DNA of 29,152 nt. It comes from Lachnospiraceae bacterium UBA3814 (GTDB taxonomy: Bacteria > Bacillota > Clostridia > Lachnospirales > Lachnospiraceae). The DNA is taken from contig DFEA01000036.1 in NCBI GenBank assembly GCA_002368575.1, positions 1 to 29,152 of the forward strand, in the 5' to 3' direction. This document shows positions 16,164 to 23,611 of this stretch, in pieces. The stretch's first letter is position 1, and each line of letters opens with the position of its first letter. A model generated the notes under the pieces. The model saw nothing but the letters and a program-made list of their open reading frames with translations, ran no database searches and was not told the DNA's origin. The position numbers and the translations under genes are program-made.

Positions 16164-16233
16164 TTATCATATTCCTTTTTTAACCTTAAGGCCTGAAGGC
16201 TCGGGCACCATCCCGGCCCGTTCCTCTGAAGCC

Positions 16234-18321
16234 TTATTTTGCGTCCTTAATGGAGAAGGATATACGACCCATCTTATCCTTTCCGAGACATTTTACCTTT
16301 ACTTCATCTCCGAGAGTAAGCACATCCTCAACATGATTTATCCTCTCTCTGGCTATCTTGGAAATATGTACCATTCCCTCCTTGCCCGGGGCAAACTCGA
16401 TGAAAGCTCCGAATTCCTTGATGCTCACCACCTTGCCCTTGTACATCTGGCCTTCCTCAAAATCGGTAACGATGATCTTTATAAGCTCAACAGCCTTATC
16501 CATCATGGCCTGATCGGTTCCGCAGACTGACACGCTTCCGTCATCGGTAATATCGATCTTAACGCCGGTCTGGTCTATAATGGCATTTATGGTCTTTCCT
16601 CTCTGGCCTACCACATCGCCGATCTTCTCAGGATCGATCTTTATCTGAATGATCTTGGGCGCATACTCGTTGACGGTGGGCCTTGGCTCGGAAATAGCCG
16701 GCTTCATACAGGTATCCATTATAAAGAGCCTTGCCTCGCGGCATCTTGCGATAGCACCCTCTACTATGGGCCTTGTAAGCCCGTGGATCTTTATGTCCAT
16801 CTGGATCGCGGTAATGCCGTCGGTGGTACCGGTGACCTTGAAGTCCATGTCGCCGAAGAAATCCTCAAGCCCCTGTATATCAGTCAGAAGGACGAAATCA
16901 TCATCCGTATCACCTGTAACAAGACCGCAGGAGATACCCGCCACCATCTTCTTAATAGGAACACCCGCAGCCATCAGTGACATACAGGACGCACAGGTCG
17001 ATGCCATGGATGTGGAGCCGTTTGATTCAAAGGTCTCCGAAACGCATCTTATGGCATAGGGGAACTCCTCCTCCGAGGGAAGCACGGGAATAAGCGCTCT
17101 CTCAGCCAGGGCTCCGTGCCCGATCTCTCTTCTCCCCGGTCCTCTCGAGGGCTTAGTCTCGCCTACGGAATATGAAGGGAAGTTATAGTGATGCATGTAC
17201 CTCTTGGCCACCTCGTTTGAGTCAAGCCCGTCAACCTTCTGCATCTCGGATAAAGGAGCCAGCGTACAGATATCGCAGATCTGGGTCTGACCTCTTGTGA
17301 ACATTGAGGAGCCGTGAACCCTCGGTATTATGTCAACCTCCGCGGAAAGAGGCCTGATCTGTGTGATCTCTCTGCCGTCAGGGCGCTTATGATCCTTTAA
17401 GATCATCTTACGCACCGTCTTCTTCTCGTACTGATATATGGCGTCTCCAAGCAGGGGCAGCCATTCCTCGTTGTCCGCAAAGGCCTCCTCCAGCTTTTGG
17501 GTGATCTCCGAGATATTCCCCTCCCTGACCATCTTATCGTCGGTAAATACCGCAGTCTCCATCTCCTGGGGAGGAACTATCTCCTTTATCCTTTCAAACA
17601 TCTCCTCGGGAACGGCACAGCTGACATATTCATGCTTCTTTTTGCCCGTCTCTGCCACGATCCTGTTGATAAATTCGATAATAGTCTGGTTGATCTCATG
17701 AGCCTTGTAAATAGCCTCGATCATCTTTGCTTCCGGGATCTCGTTTGCTCCGGCCTCGATCATGATCACCTTTTCACTGGTTGAAGCGACCGTAAGGTTA
17801 AGATCACCGTTCTTCCACTGCTCCTGATTGGGGTTTACTATAAACTCCCCGTTTATCATTCCTATCTGCGTAGTGGCGCAGGGCCCGTCAAAGGGAATAT
17901 CAGAAATGCTCGTCGCTATGGCAGAGCCAAGCATCGCTACCAGCTCGGGACGGCATTCCGGATCCACCGAAAGCACCAGGTTGTTTAAGGTACAGTCATT
18001 TCTGTAGTCCTTCGGGAACAGCGGGCGCATCGGCCTGTCGATAACACGGGAGGTAAGGATCGCGTTTTCGGATGCCTTTCCCTCTCTCTTATTAAAGCCG
18101 CCCGGGATCTTGCCTACGGCATACATCTTCTCCTCATACTCAACACTGAGCGGGAAAAAGTCTATCCCGTCCCTTGGTTTGTCGGATGCCGTTGCGGTAG
18201 ATAATACTGTTGTATCGCCATAGTGCATCAAAGCCGCACCATTTGCCTGCTTGGCCACTCTTCCTATATCTACCGTAAGAGTACGACCGCCAAGCTCAAT
18301 TGAATAGCTCTTATAATCCAT
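16234..18321 (-). CDS. pnp: Polyribonucleotide nucleotidyltransferase (PNPase)
   Basis: Phosphorolytic 3'-5' exoribonuclease that degrades mRNA and can add tails. The two RNase PH domains are seen (RGDTTVLSTATASDKPRDG-type start and RPDGREITQIRPLSAEVDIIPRVHGSSMFTRGQTQ in the second), with GDMDFKVTGTTDGITAIQMDIK near the active site. A KH domain (about 555-610, KIGDVVGQRGKTINAIIDQTG) and an S1 domain (about 620-690, GKVVSIKEFGAFIEFAPGKEGMVHISKI) close the protein. The length of 695 matches the family. It follows rpsO by 22 bases, the conserved rpsO-pnp pair, and GGAG precedes the ATG. Confidence 0.98.
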   Translation of the reverse strand: MDYKSYSIELGGRTLTVDIGRVAKQANGAALMHYGDTTVLSTATASDKPRDGIDFFPLSVEYEEKMYAVGKIPGGFNKREGKASENAILTSRVIDRPMRPLFPKDYRNDCTLNNLVLSVDPECRPELVAMLGSAIATSISDIPFDGPCATTQIGMINGEFIVNPNQEQWKNGDLNLTVASTSEKVIMIEAGANEIPEAKMIEAIYKAHEINQTIIEFINRIVAETGKKKHEYVSCAVPEEMFERIKEIVPPQEMETAVFTDDKMVREGNISEITQKLEEAFADNEEWLPLLGDAIYQYEKKTVRKMILKDHKRPDGREITQIRPLSAEVDIIPRVHGSSMFTRGQTQICDICTLAPLSEMQKVDGLDSNEVAKRYMHHYNFPSYSVGETKPSRGPGRREIGHGALAERALIPVLPSEEEFPYAIRCVSETFESNGSTSMASTCASCMSLMAAGVPIKKMVAGISCGLVTGDTDDDFVLLTDIQGLEDFFGDMDFKVTGTTDGITAIQMDIKIHGLTRPIVEGAIARCREARLFIMDTCMKPAISEPRPTVNEYAPKIIQIKIDPEKIGDVVGQRGKTINAIIDQTGVKIDITDDGSVSVCGTDQAMMDKAVELIKIIVTDFEEGQMYKGKVVSIKEFGAFIEFAPGKEGMVHISKIARERINHVEDVLTLGDEVKVKCLGKDKMGRISFSIKDAK

Positions 18322-18343
18322 TCTTCTTCTCCATCTTCTCTTC

Positions 18344-18610
18344 TTATCTTCTTAGTCCCAGCTGCTTTATGATCTCACGGTACCTGTCAATATCCCTGCT
18401 CTTAAGGTAATCAAGCAGTCCTCTTCTTCTACCGATCATCTGATACATTCCTCTTGCGGAATGATGGTCCTTGGGATTTGCCTTTAAATGCTCGGTAAGC
18501 TCTCTGATCCTTTCAGTCAGTACGGCTACCTGTACCTCGGGGGAACCCGTATCTCCCTCCGACCTGGCAAACTTCTTCATGATCTCCGTTTTCTTCTCTT
18601 TTGTAATCAT
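18344..18610 (-). CDS. rpsO: Ribosomal protein S15
   Basis: Primary 16S rRNA-binding protein of the small subunit. The 88-residue protein starts MITKEKKTEIMKKFARSEGD and holds TGSPEVQVAVLTERI, HHSARGMYQMIGRRRGLLDYL and YREIIKQLGLRR, all standard S15. The reading frame stays open for 19 more codons upstream, but the ATG at 18610 has AGGAGG eight bases before it and gives the normal length. The upstream extension codes for the structured leader instead. Confidence 0.98.
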   Translation of the reverse strand: MITKEKKTEIMKKFARSEGDTGSPEVQVAVLTERIRELTEHLKANPKDHHSARGMYQMIGRRRGLLDYLKSRDIDRYREIIKQLGLRR

Positions 18611-18630
18611 TTTCTTTTCCTCCTGAATTA

Positions 18631-18706
18631 ATATACGCCGATACCGCGGTCTGGTTGGAGACTCCAAAATCCCAGCATCGGTATATCACAACCGGACCTT
18701 TCCGGT
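18631..18706 (-). promoter_or_regulatory. Structured rpsO 5' leader, candidate S15 autoregulatory element
   Basis: Three stems are visible on the minus strand. The first is ACCGGA-AAGG-TCCGGT at 18691-18706. The second is a long-range stem pairing 18673-18686 with 18631-18646 (ATATAC with GTATAT, then CGATGCTG with CGGTATCG, two G-T pairs and a two-base bulge). The third is TTGGA-GTC-TCCAA at 18655-18667 inside it. They end just before the AGGAGG of rpsO. S15 is known to repress its own mRNA through leader structures that differ between phyla, so the role is inferred from position and structure. Confidence 0.65.
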
Positions 18707-18722
18707 AATGAACAACTTTAAT

Positions 18723-18751
18723 ATGATACCATGTTTGCCTAGCTTTGTAAA
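18723..18751 (-). promoter_or_regulatory. Promoter for rpsO-pnp
   Basis: Minus-strand TTTACA (18746-18751), 17-base spacer, TATCAT (18723-18728), with TG one base before the -10. The -35 and part of the spacer lie inside the end of the Na/Pi cotransporter gene. Start near 18716, which gives a leader of about 105 bases. Confidence 0.7.
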
Positions 18752-20367
18752 GCTGTGGCAAAGGCTATATTAGTGGCATGATCGGCTACCCTCTCAAGCC
18801 CCGAAACGATATCTGAATAGAGCATTCCGGCCTCAGGTGTACACTCATTCCTGGTGAGCCTGTCGATATGCGCCTGCTGAAGCTCTCTTTCCTTCTCGTC
18901 GATCTCATCCTCCAGCGCCTCCACATCCTTTAAATGCTCCTCGTTCCCGTTAGCAAACATATCTATGGAATAACGGATTATCTGATTCACCATATCCAGC
19001 ATCTCGCCCATCTCCCTGCGGGCCACCTCGCTGAATTCCACATTTCTTTCCTTTCTGGTCACAGCCGCATCTGCCACGTTCTCCGCATGATCGCCTATCC
19101 TCTCGATATCGTTCACGACATGGAACAGGGCACCGATGGAATTGGCATCGTCAACAGGCAGGTTCAGCTGGGAGATCTTAACGAGATAATCGGTAATGGC
19201 ATGATTCAGGAAATTTATATTCTTCTCCGTCTCGTAAACGGTCTCTATATCCTCTTCATCCAGAGTGATGAGCGCGTTCATCGCCCTGTTAAGATTCTCG
19301 CTGGCCAGAAGCCCCATCCTCTCAAGCTCCTTGGTGGCCTCGACCACGGCAGTCGCCGGCGAAAAGATATTCCTTGAGCCGATAAATTTGAGCGTCATGT
19401 TATCCCTGTAGCTTATCTTCCTGTCTTCGCCCCTCACTATAAAATATGTAAGCCGCACTATGAGATCAGTAAACGGGAACAGTATTGCGACCTGGAAAAG
19501 CTTGAAGATGGTATGGGCATTAGCTACCTGACGTCCGATATTGCCGCCCGAGACGATCTCAAGCATACTGACTACCGGACCCATGGCAAGACCGAGGATC
19601 ACATACATGATCACCGTACCGGCTATGTTGAAAATGAGGTGGATGAGCGCGGCTCTCTTTGCGTCCTTTTTCCCGGAAAGAGAGGCAAGCATTGCGGTCG
19701 CGCAGGCTCCTATATTGCAGCCCAGGATGATATACAGGCTTATCGGAAGCTCTAAAAGGCCCTGATTGGCCATGACCAGTATGATACTGACCGTTACCGA
19801 GGAGGACTGAACTATGGCCGTCACGGCCGTCCCTATAAGTATTGCTAAAAGAGGGCTCTTAAGCTCCGCAAAAAAGGCGGGGACCGCGGGGATCTCCCTG
19901 ATGCTGCTCATCGACTGGGACATTATCGACAGACCCATGAACAGTACGCCGAAGCCTAAAAGAATCTCTCCTGCCTTCTTTATCATATCCTTTTTGATAA
20001 AGTAAAGCATCACCACTCCGCAAAAGACAAAGGCGGGAGCATACTGGGAAAGATTGAAGGAAACAAGCTGTGAGGTTACCGTCGTACCTATATTGGCCCC
20101 AAGGATAACACCTACAGCCTGATAAAGAGTCATTATCCCGGAATTGACAAAGGTAACGACCATTACCGTACAGGCGCTTGATGACTGGATGATACCGGTA
20201 AAGATTATACCGACAATGAGTCCCGTGGCCTTATTGGTGGTAAATATCTCCAGTATTTTCCTGAGCTTTGCGCCGGCCGCCTTTTCTATCCCGGAGCTCA
20301 TGAGATTCATTCCGAAGAGAAAAAGGCCTAATCCCCCGGCAAGCGTAAGCAATATGGACGTTGTCAT
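18739..20367 (-). CDS. Na/Pi cotransporter family protein with PhoU-like C-terminal domain
   Basis: Membrane transporter predicted to move phosphate with sodium (PF02690-type Na/Pi cotransporter repeats). The N-terminal 310 residues hold about eight to nine hydrophobic segments and two inverted QSSS repeats, GIIQSSSACTVMVVTF and AIVQSSSVTVSIILVM, the family's substrate-site signature. The C-terminal part (about 340-542) is soluble, helical and PhoU-like (HVVNDIERIGDHAENVADAA; SGLERVADHATNIAFATA). Total 542 residues is typical of the YjbB/NptA-like group. AGGAGG precedes the ATG and ribF ends only 10 bases upstream. It sits inside the usually contiguous ribF-rpsO-pnp order, with the rpsO promoter in its tail. 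Confidence 0.93.
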   Translation of the reverse strand: MTTSILLTLAGGLGLFLFGMNLMSSGIEKAAGAKLRKILEIFTTNKATGLIVGIIFTGIIQSSSACTVMVVTFVNSGIMTLYQAVGVILGANIGTTVTSQLVSFNLSQYAPAFVFCGVVMLYFIKKDMIKKAGEILLGFGVLFMGLSIMSQSMSSIREIPAVPAFFAELKSPLLAILIGTAVTAIVQSSSVTVSIILVMANQGLLELPISLYIILGCNIGACATAMLASLSGKKDAKRAALIHLIFNIAGTVIMYVILGLAMGPVVSMLEIVSGGNIGRQVANAHTIFKLFQVAILFPFTDLIVRLTYFIVRGEDRKISYRDNMTLKFIGSRNIFSPATAVVEATKELERMGLLASENLNRAMNALITLDEEDIETVYETEKNINFLNHAITDYLVKISQLNLPVDDANSIGALFHVVNDIERIGDHAENVADAAVTRKERNVEFSEVARREMGEMLDMVNQIIRYSIDMFANGNEEHLKDVEALEDEIDEKERELQQAHIDRLTRNECTPEAGMLYSDIVSGLERVADHATNIAFATALQS

Positions 20368-20377
20368 CAGAATCCTC

Positions 20378-21319
20378 CTAAAAATGTTCTCTGTGCCATT
20401 CTCTTCCCTTTTCTATGTCTCTGCGCATCCCTTCCTTCAGGGCCTCAATGCTTCCGAAATTGATCTCCGGACGTACAAAGCTTAAGATGAATACCAAAAG
20501 CTGATCTCCGTATATCTCGTCATTGAAATTATAAATGTAGGTCTCAACTCCCTTTACGGGCTCTTCCCTTCCGTCCTTTTTTACTATGGTAGGCTTTGTT
20601 CCGATATTGGTGATCGATCGGTATTCGGTATCAAGATGCCTTACCTTGGAATAATAGACCCCGCTTGGAGGCATGAGCTTTTCGGTATCGGGCAGAAGGT
20701 TTACGGTGGGCATCCCTATGGTCCTTCCCAGCCTCCTTCCGTGCACAACCTCTCCGAAGAACATAAAGGGCATGACAAGCATGCTGTTGGCCTCCTCGAT
20801 GCTTCCGGAAAGTATCTGCTCCCTTATCCTTGATGAGCTTATCTCCTCTCCCCTCCAGAGCTCCTTTTCAACAACGTGCGCCGTAAACTCCCCTTCTTTT
20901 TCATAGCTTTTCAGCAGCCTGATATCTCCCCTTCCCTTATATCCGTACCTGAGATCCGGTCCGCAGACCAAAGCCCTTGCACGCATCCTGTACAGAAGGA
21001 TATCCTCTATGAAATCCGCCGGAGCTATTGCGGCTGTCTTCTCGAAAAAGGGGAATTCGATAAGATAATCCACCCCGAAGGTCTCAAAGATCCTCCTCTT
21101 CTCCTCGGTAGTGGTAATTACCTTCTGATGCGTTTTTGACGTCACAAACCCGGGAGGACTGCTGAAGGTAAAGATCGCAAGCTTAAGTCCCTGCTCCTTA
21201 AAGCCTCGCATCCTCCTGATGATCTTCTCGTGTCCCTTATGGACCCCGTCGAACTTGCCTATGGCAACTACCGTATTTTCTTCCAGCCTGAAATCGGTAC
21301 TGTCCTTAATGATCCTCAT
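20378..21319 (-). CDS. ribF: Bifunctional riboflavin kinase / FAD synthetase
   Basis: Makes FMN from riboflavin and then FAD. The N-terminal nucleotidyltransferase domain has GKFDGVHKGHEKII (residues 21-34) and SSRIREQILSGSIEEA. The C-terminal riboflavin kinase domain starts near residue 185 with GEVVHGRRLGRTIGMPTVNLLPD, the PTxN motif, and ends with FVRPEINFGSIEALKEGMRRDIE. Length 313 is typical. It is placed after truB as in most Firmicutes, 48 bases apart. No FMN riboswitch is present upstream, consistent with constitutive expression in a translation operon. Confidence 0.97.
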   Translation of the reverse strand: MRIIKDSTDFRLEENTVVAIGKFDGVHKGHEKIIRRMRGFKEQGLKLAIFTFSSPPGFVTSKTHQKVITTTEEKRRIFETFGVDYLIEFPFFEKTAAIAPADFIEDILLYRMRARALVCGPDLRYGYKGRGDIRLLKSYEKEGEFTAHVVEKELWRGEEISSSRIREQILSGSIEEANSMLVMPFMFFGEVVHGRRLGRTIGMPTVNLLPDTEKLMPPSGVYYSKVRHLDTEYRSITNIGTKPTIVKKDGREEPVKGVETYIYNFNDEIYGDQLLVFILSFVRPEINFGSIEALKEGMRRDIEKGREWHREHF

Positions 21320-21367
21320 AGCATTAAAATCCTGCCGAAGCCCTAATGCATCCGGTCAGGTGGTATT

Positions 21368-22306
21368 CTACAGAAACATCATGTACGGAGTAAAGATGTC
21401 CTTCCTTTTATCATAGGAATAAACACCGACAAAAAAGCCCTCCCGGTCATATACCCGGAAGCTCTCGCCGTCGGAAGCGGCAAGCCTGTCACGGAGCATA
21501 ACTCCCGAAAGCGGATTCCCGTTTTTTATCAGCTTTTCATACTTATCCGGAGGACAGCCTGCGATCCCCTCCGTGATCTCCTTAAGCTCCTTAAAGGGCT
21601 CCCATACGGGGATCATAAGCTCTGAAAGCCTTCCTGCCTGAGTGTATTCCTCTATCTCCGACAGCTTATGGGAGGTCCCGAGCGTAAAGCTCCCTGACGC
21701 GGTCCTTACAAGCTCCTTCATGGTACCGCCCACCTTAAGCTTCTCTCCTATATCCTCACAGAGAGTCCGTATATAGGTTCCCTTTGAGCACTTTACCCTT
21801 ATCCTTACAACGGGAAGGCTGATATCAAGAATATCTATCCTTTCTATTATGACCGTTCTGGCCCTTCTTTCGATCTCCTTTCCCTCTCTTGCGAGCTCAT
21901 ACAGCCTTTTGCCGTTGACCTTGAGAGCGGAATACATGGGCGGGATCTGCTCAAGCCTTCCCTCAAAGCTCTTTACTGCCTGAGCCACCTCAGAAGGAGT
22001 AAGTAAGAGCACCTCTTCAGGCGGTGCTTCCCTTATCACCCTTCCGGTCACATCCTGTGTATCGGTTTTCTGACCAAGGAGCAGGGCCGCCTCATATTCC
22101 TTTCCCGCATCCGTGATGAGTCCGCAGAGCTTTGTGGCAGAGCCGAGACAGACCGGCAGTACTCCCTCCGCCATCGGATCGAGAGTCCCGGTATGGCCCG
22201 CCTTTTTCTGCTTTATGATCCCTCTGAGCCTTGCCACCACGTCATGGGAGGTATAGCCCTTTTCCTTATATACATTGATGATCCCATTCTGTTCGAATCT
22301 GCTCAT
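21368..22306 (-). CDS. truB: tRNA pseudouridine(55) synthase TruB
   Basis: Forms pseudouridine 55 in the T-loop of tRNAs. NVYKEKGYTSHDVVARLRG and the catalytic motif GHTGTLDPMAEGVLP (Asp43) are clear, followed by QKTDTQDVTGRV, PPMYSALKVNGKRLYELAREG and RVKCSKGTYIRTLCEDIG. A C-terminal PUA-like region ends the 312-residue protein. Start overlaps the nrnA stop by four bases (ATGA type), so the two are translationally coupled. Confidence 0.97.
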   Translation of the reverse strand: MSRFEQNGIINVYKEKGYTSHDVVARLRGIIKQKKAGHTGTLDPMAEGVLPVCLGSATKLCGLITDAGKEYEAALLLGQKTDTQDVTGRVIREAPPEEVLLLTPSEVAQAVKSFEGRLEQIPPMYSALKVNGKRLYELAREGKEIERRARTVIIERIDILDISLPVVRIRVKCSKGTYIRTLCEDIGEKLKVGGTMKELVRTASGSFTLGTSHKLSEIEEYTQAGRLSELMIPVWEPFKELKEITEGIAGCPPDKYEKLIKNGNPLSGVMLRDRLAASDGESFRVYDREGFFVGVYSYDKRKDIFTPYMMFL

Positions 22307-23262
22307 TCTTCCTTCAGCTGCTTTTCGATCTGGGCCGAAACATTGTTCAGTACGTCATAGACCGTCCCGTTAATGGTACAGCCTGCCGCCCTTACGTGAC
22401 CGCCTCCCCCGAAAAAGTCAGCGATCCTTGCCACATCCACCCTTCCGTTGGACCTCATGCTCACCTTGTATTCAAGAGCATGGAGCTCGTACATGAAAAT
22501 GGCTACCTCAACGCCCTTTGTGACCCTTAACTGGTTCACTATGCCGTCAAGATCCTTTGGCTCTACCTTGTAAAAATCCATGACCTTCCGGCTTACAAAG
22601 CCTGCTATGCATTTCCCGTCCATAAAGATAATGCTTTCAAGCAGTGTCCTTCCGAGGATCTGGTTCTGTACATAGGTCTTTTCGTAAAAGGTCTCGTCTA
22701 TGATCGCCGCCCTGTCAAAATCATAGTCGCAGAGGCGGCCTACGATCTCAAAGGATCGCCTGCTCATGCAGCTGTACTGAAATACCCCGCTGTCATGAAC
22801 TATGCCTGTAAACAGGGCCTTGGCTACCTCGGCATCCATATACTCATCAAGATACATTGTCGCCAATATTTCCGCGGTAGAGCTGGACTGCGGTTCTATA
22901 TGGTTAGCATCCGCAAACCCGGTGTTCGATATGTGGTGATCGACGCATATCGTCCTTGCGGCCTCCGCGAACATCCTCTGTCCGTCTCCCAGCCTGTCAG
23001 GCGTACTGCAGTCAAGCGCGAAGCACACGTCAAGGCGGCAGAAGTCAAAGGACGAATCTATTTCATTATAGCCCTTTAAATATGAATAGATACCGGAAGG
23101 CTCCTCCAGATAGACCCGGATCCTTTTTCCCTTACCCTCATATACATTATTAAGGTAATTATAAAGTGAAAGGCAGGACCCCACACAGTCGCCGTCAGGC
23201 CTGATATGGCCCATAATGCCGATCTCGCCGGCATTTTCGGTTTCCTTTATCAAATCAATCAT
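22303..23262 (-). CDS. nrnA: DHH-family phosphoesterase, NrnA/oligoribonuclease type
   Basis: Removes nucleotides from very short oligoribonucleotides and dephosphorylates pAp in characterised relatives. Seen: GHIRPDGDCVGSCLSL, ALDCSTPDRLG, CVDHHISNTGF (the DHH metal-binding motif), FTGIVHDSGVFQYS and the C-terminal DHHA1 motif GGGGHVRAAGC. I chose ATG at 23262: GAGG lies nine bases upstream and it overlaps the rbfA stop as ATGATTGA. A TTG six codons earlier is open but lacks a better site. The gene lies between rbfA and truB, as in most Firmicutes. Confidence 0.94.
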   Translation of the reverse strand: MIDLIKETENAGEIGIMGHIRPDGDCVGSCLSLYNYLNNVYEGKGKRIRVYLEEPSGIYSYLKGYNEIDSSFDFCRLDVCFALDCSTPDRLGDGQRMFAEAARTICVDHHISNTGFADANHIEPQSSSTAEILATMYLDEYMDAEVAKALFTGIVHDSGVFQYSCMSRRSFEIVGRLCDYDFDRAAIIDETFYEKTYVQNQILGRTLLESIIFMDGKCIAGFVSRKVMDFYKVEPKDLDGIVNQLRVTKGVEVAIFMYELHALEYKVSMRSNGRVDVARIADFFGGGGHVRAAGCTINGTVYDVLNNVSAQIEKQLKEE

Positions 23263-23611
23263 TATGATTAACCTCGTCAATAAGCCTCGATATCTTCATA
23301 CCGTATTCGGTTGAATTATCAAGTATAAACCTTATCTCAGGGGTATTTCTTAAATTCAGCGCGGCGGCAAGCTCATGCCTTATAAATCCCTCCGCGTTCT
23401 TTAACCCCTTCATTGTCTCCTCTTTTTTTTCCTCATCCCCGAGCACGGAGATAAAGGCCTTGGCGGTCTTCAGGTCAGGTGCCACCTCTACGCCTGTCAC
23501 ACAGGTCATCGGAGCTATTCTCGGATCCTTTATCCCGGCTCTGATGATATTCGAAAGCTCCCTCTGTACCTCCGAATTTATTCTGGTGTTCTTTATGCTG
23601 TTTTTTCTCAT
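23255..23611 (-). CDS. rbfA: Ribosome-binding factor A
   Basis: Small-subunit maturation factor of the KH-like fold that acts on 16S rRNA 5' processing, notably in the cold. The 118-residue sequence shows INSEVQRELSNIIRAGIKDPRI, VTGVEVAPDLKTAKAFISVLG and RHELAAALNLRNTPEIRFILDNSTEYGMKI, all family hallmarks. It overlaps infB by four bases at its start and nrnA by eight at its end. Confidence 0.97.
   Translation of the reverse strand: MRKNSIKNTRINSEVQRELSNIIRAGIKDPRIAPMTCVTGVEVAPDLKTAKAFISVLGDEEKKEETMKGLKNAEGFIRHELAAALNLRNTPEIRFILDNSTEYGMKISRLIDEVNHND

Larger units (their letters stand above)
15675..16233. other. Long non-coding stretch between pnp and deoB
   Basis: Together with the deoB leader this makes 683 bases without a credible gene on either strand. 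It is AT-rich, especially 15690-15760 and 16000-16060. It holds the DnaA-box region (15765-15945), several A/T runs, an inverted repeat AATAAC-ATTA-GTTATT around 16005-16022, and a hairpin at 16138-16163. A plus-strand transcript is conceivable: TTTACT near 16023 lies 16 bases before an AT-rich -10-like stretch, and CTTGTAA (from 16067) could pair with TTACAAG (from 16131) just before the hairpin. That RNA is speculation. Confidence 0.6.

Noticed and set aside
15551..16233. Chromosomal replication origin, suggested by DnaA boxes and AT-rich DNA
   Set aside because: No dnaA, dnaN, rnpA or mnmG nearby and genes on both sides run in the same direction; too few boxes for a typical oriC. Kept as a DnaA-box cluster only.
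18611..18667. 19-codon N-terminal extension of S15
   Set aside because: S15 is about 88-89 residues; AGGAGG lies before the inner ATG and the extension covers leader hairpins.
21320..21367. FMN riboswitch before ribF
   Set aside because: The gap is only 48 bases and lacks the multi-stem FMN aptamer.
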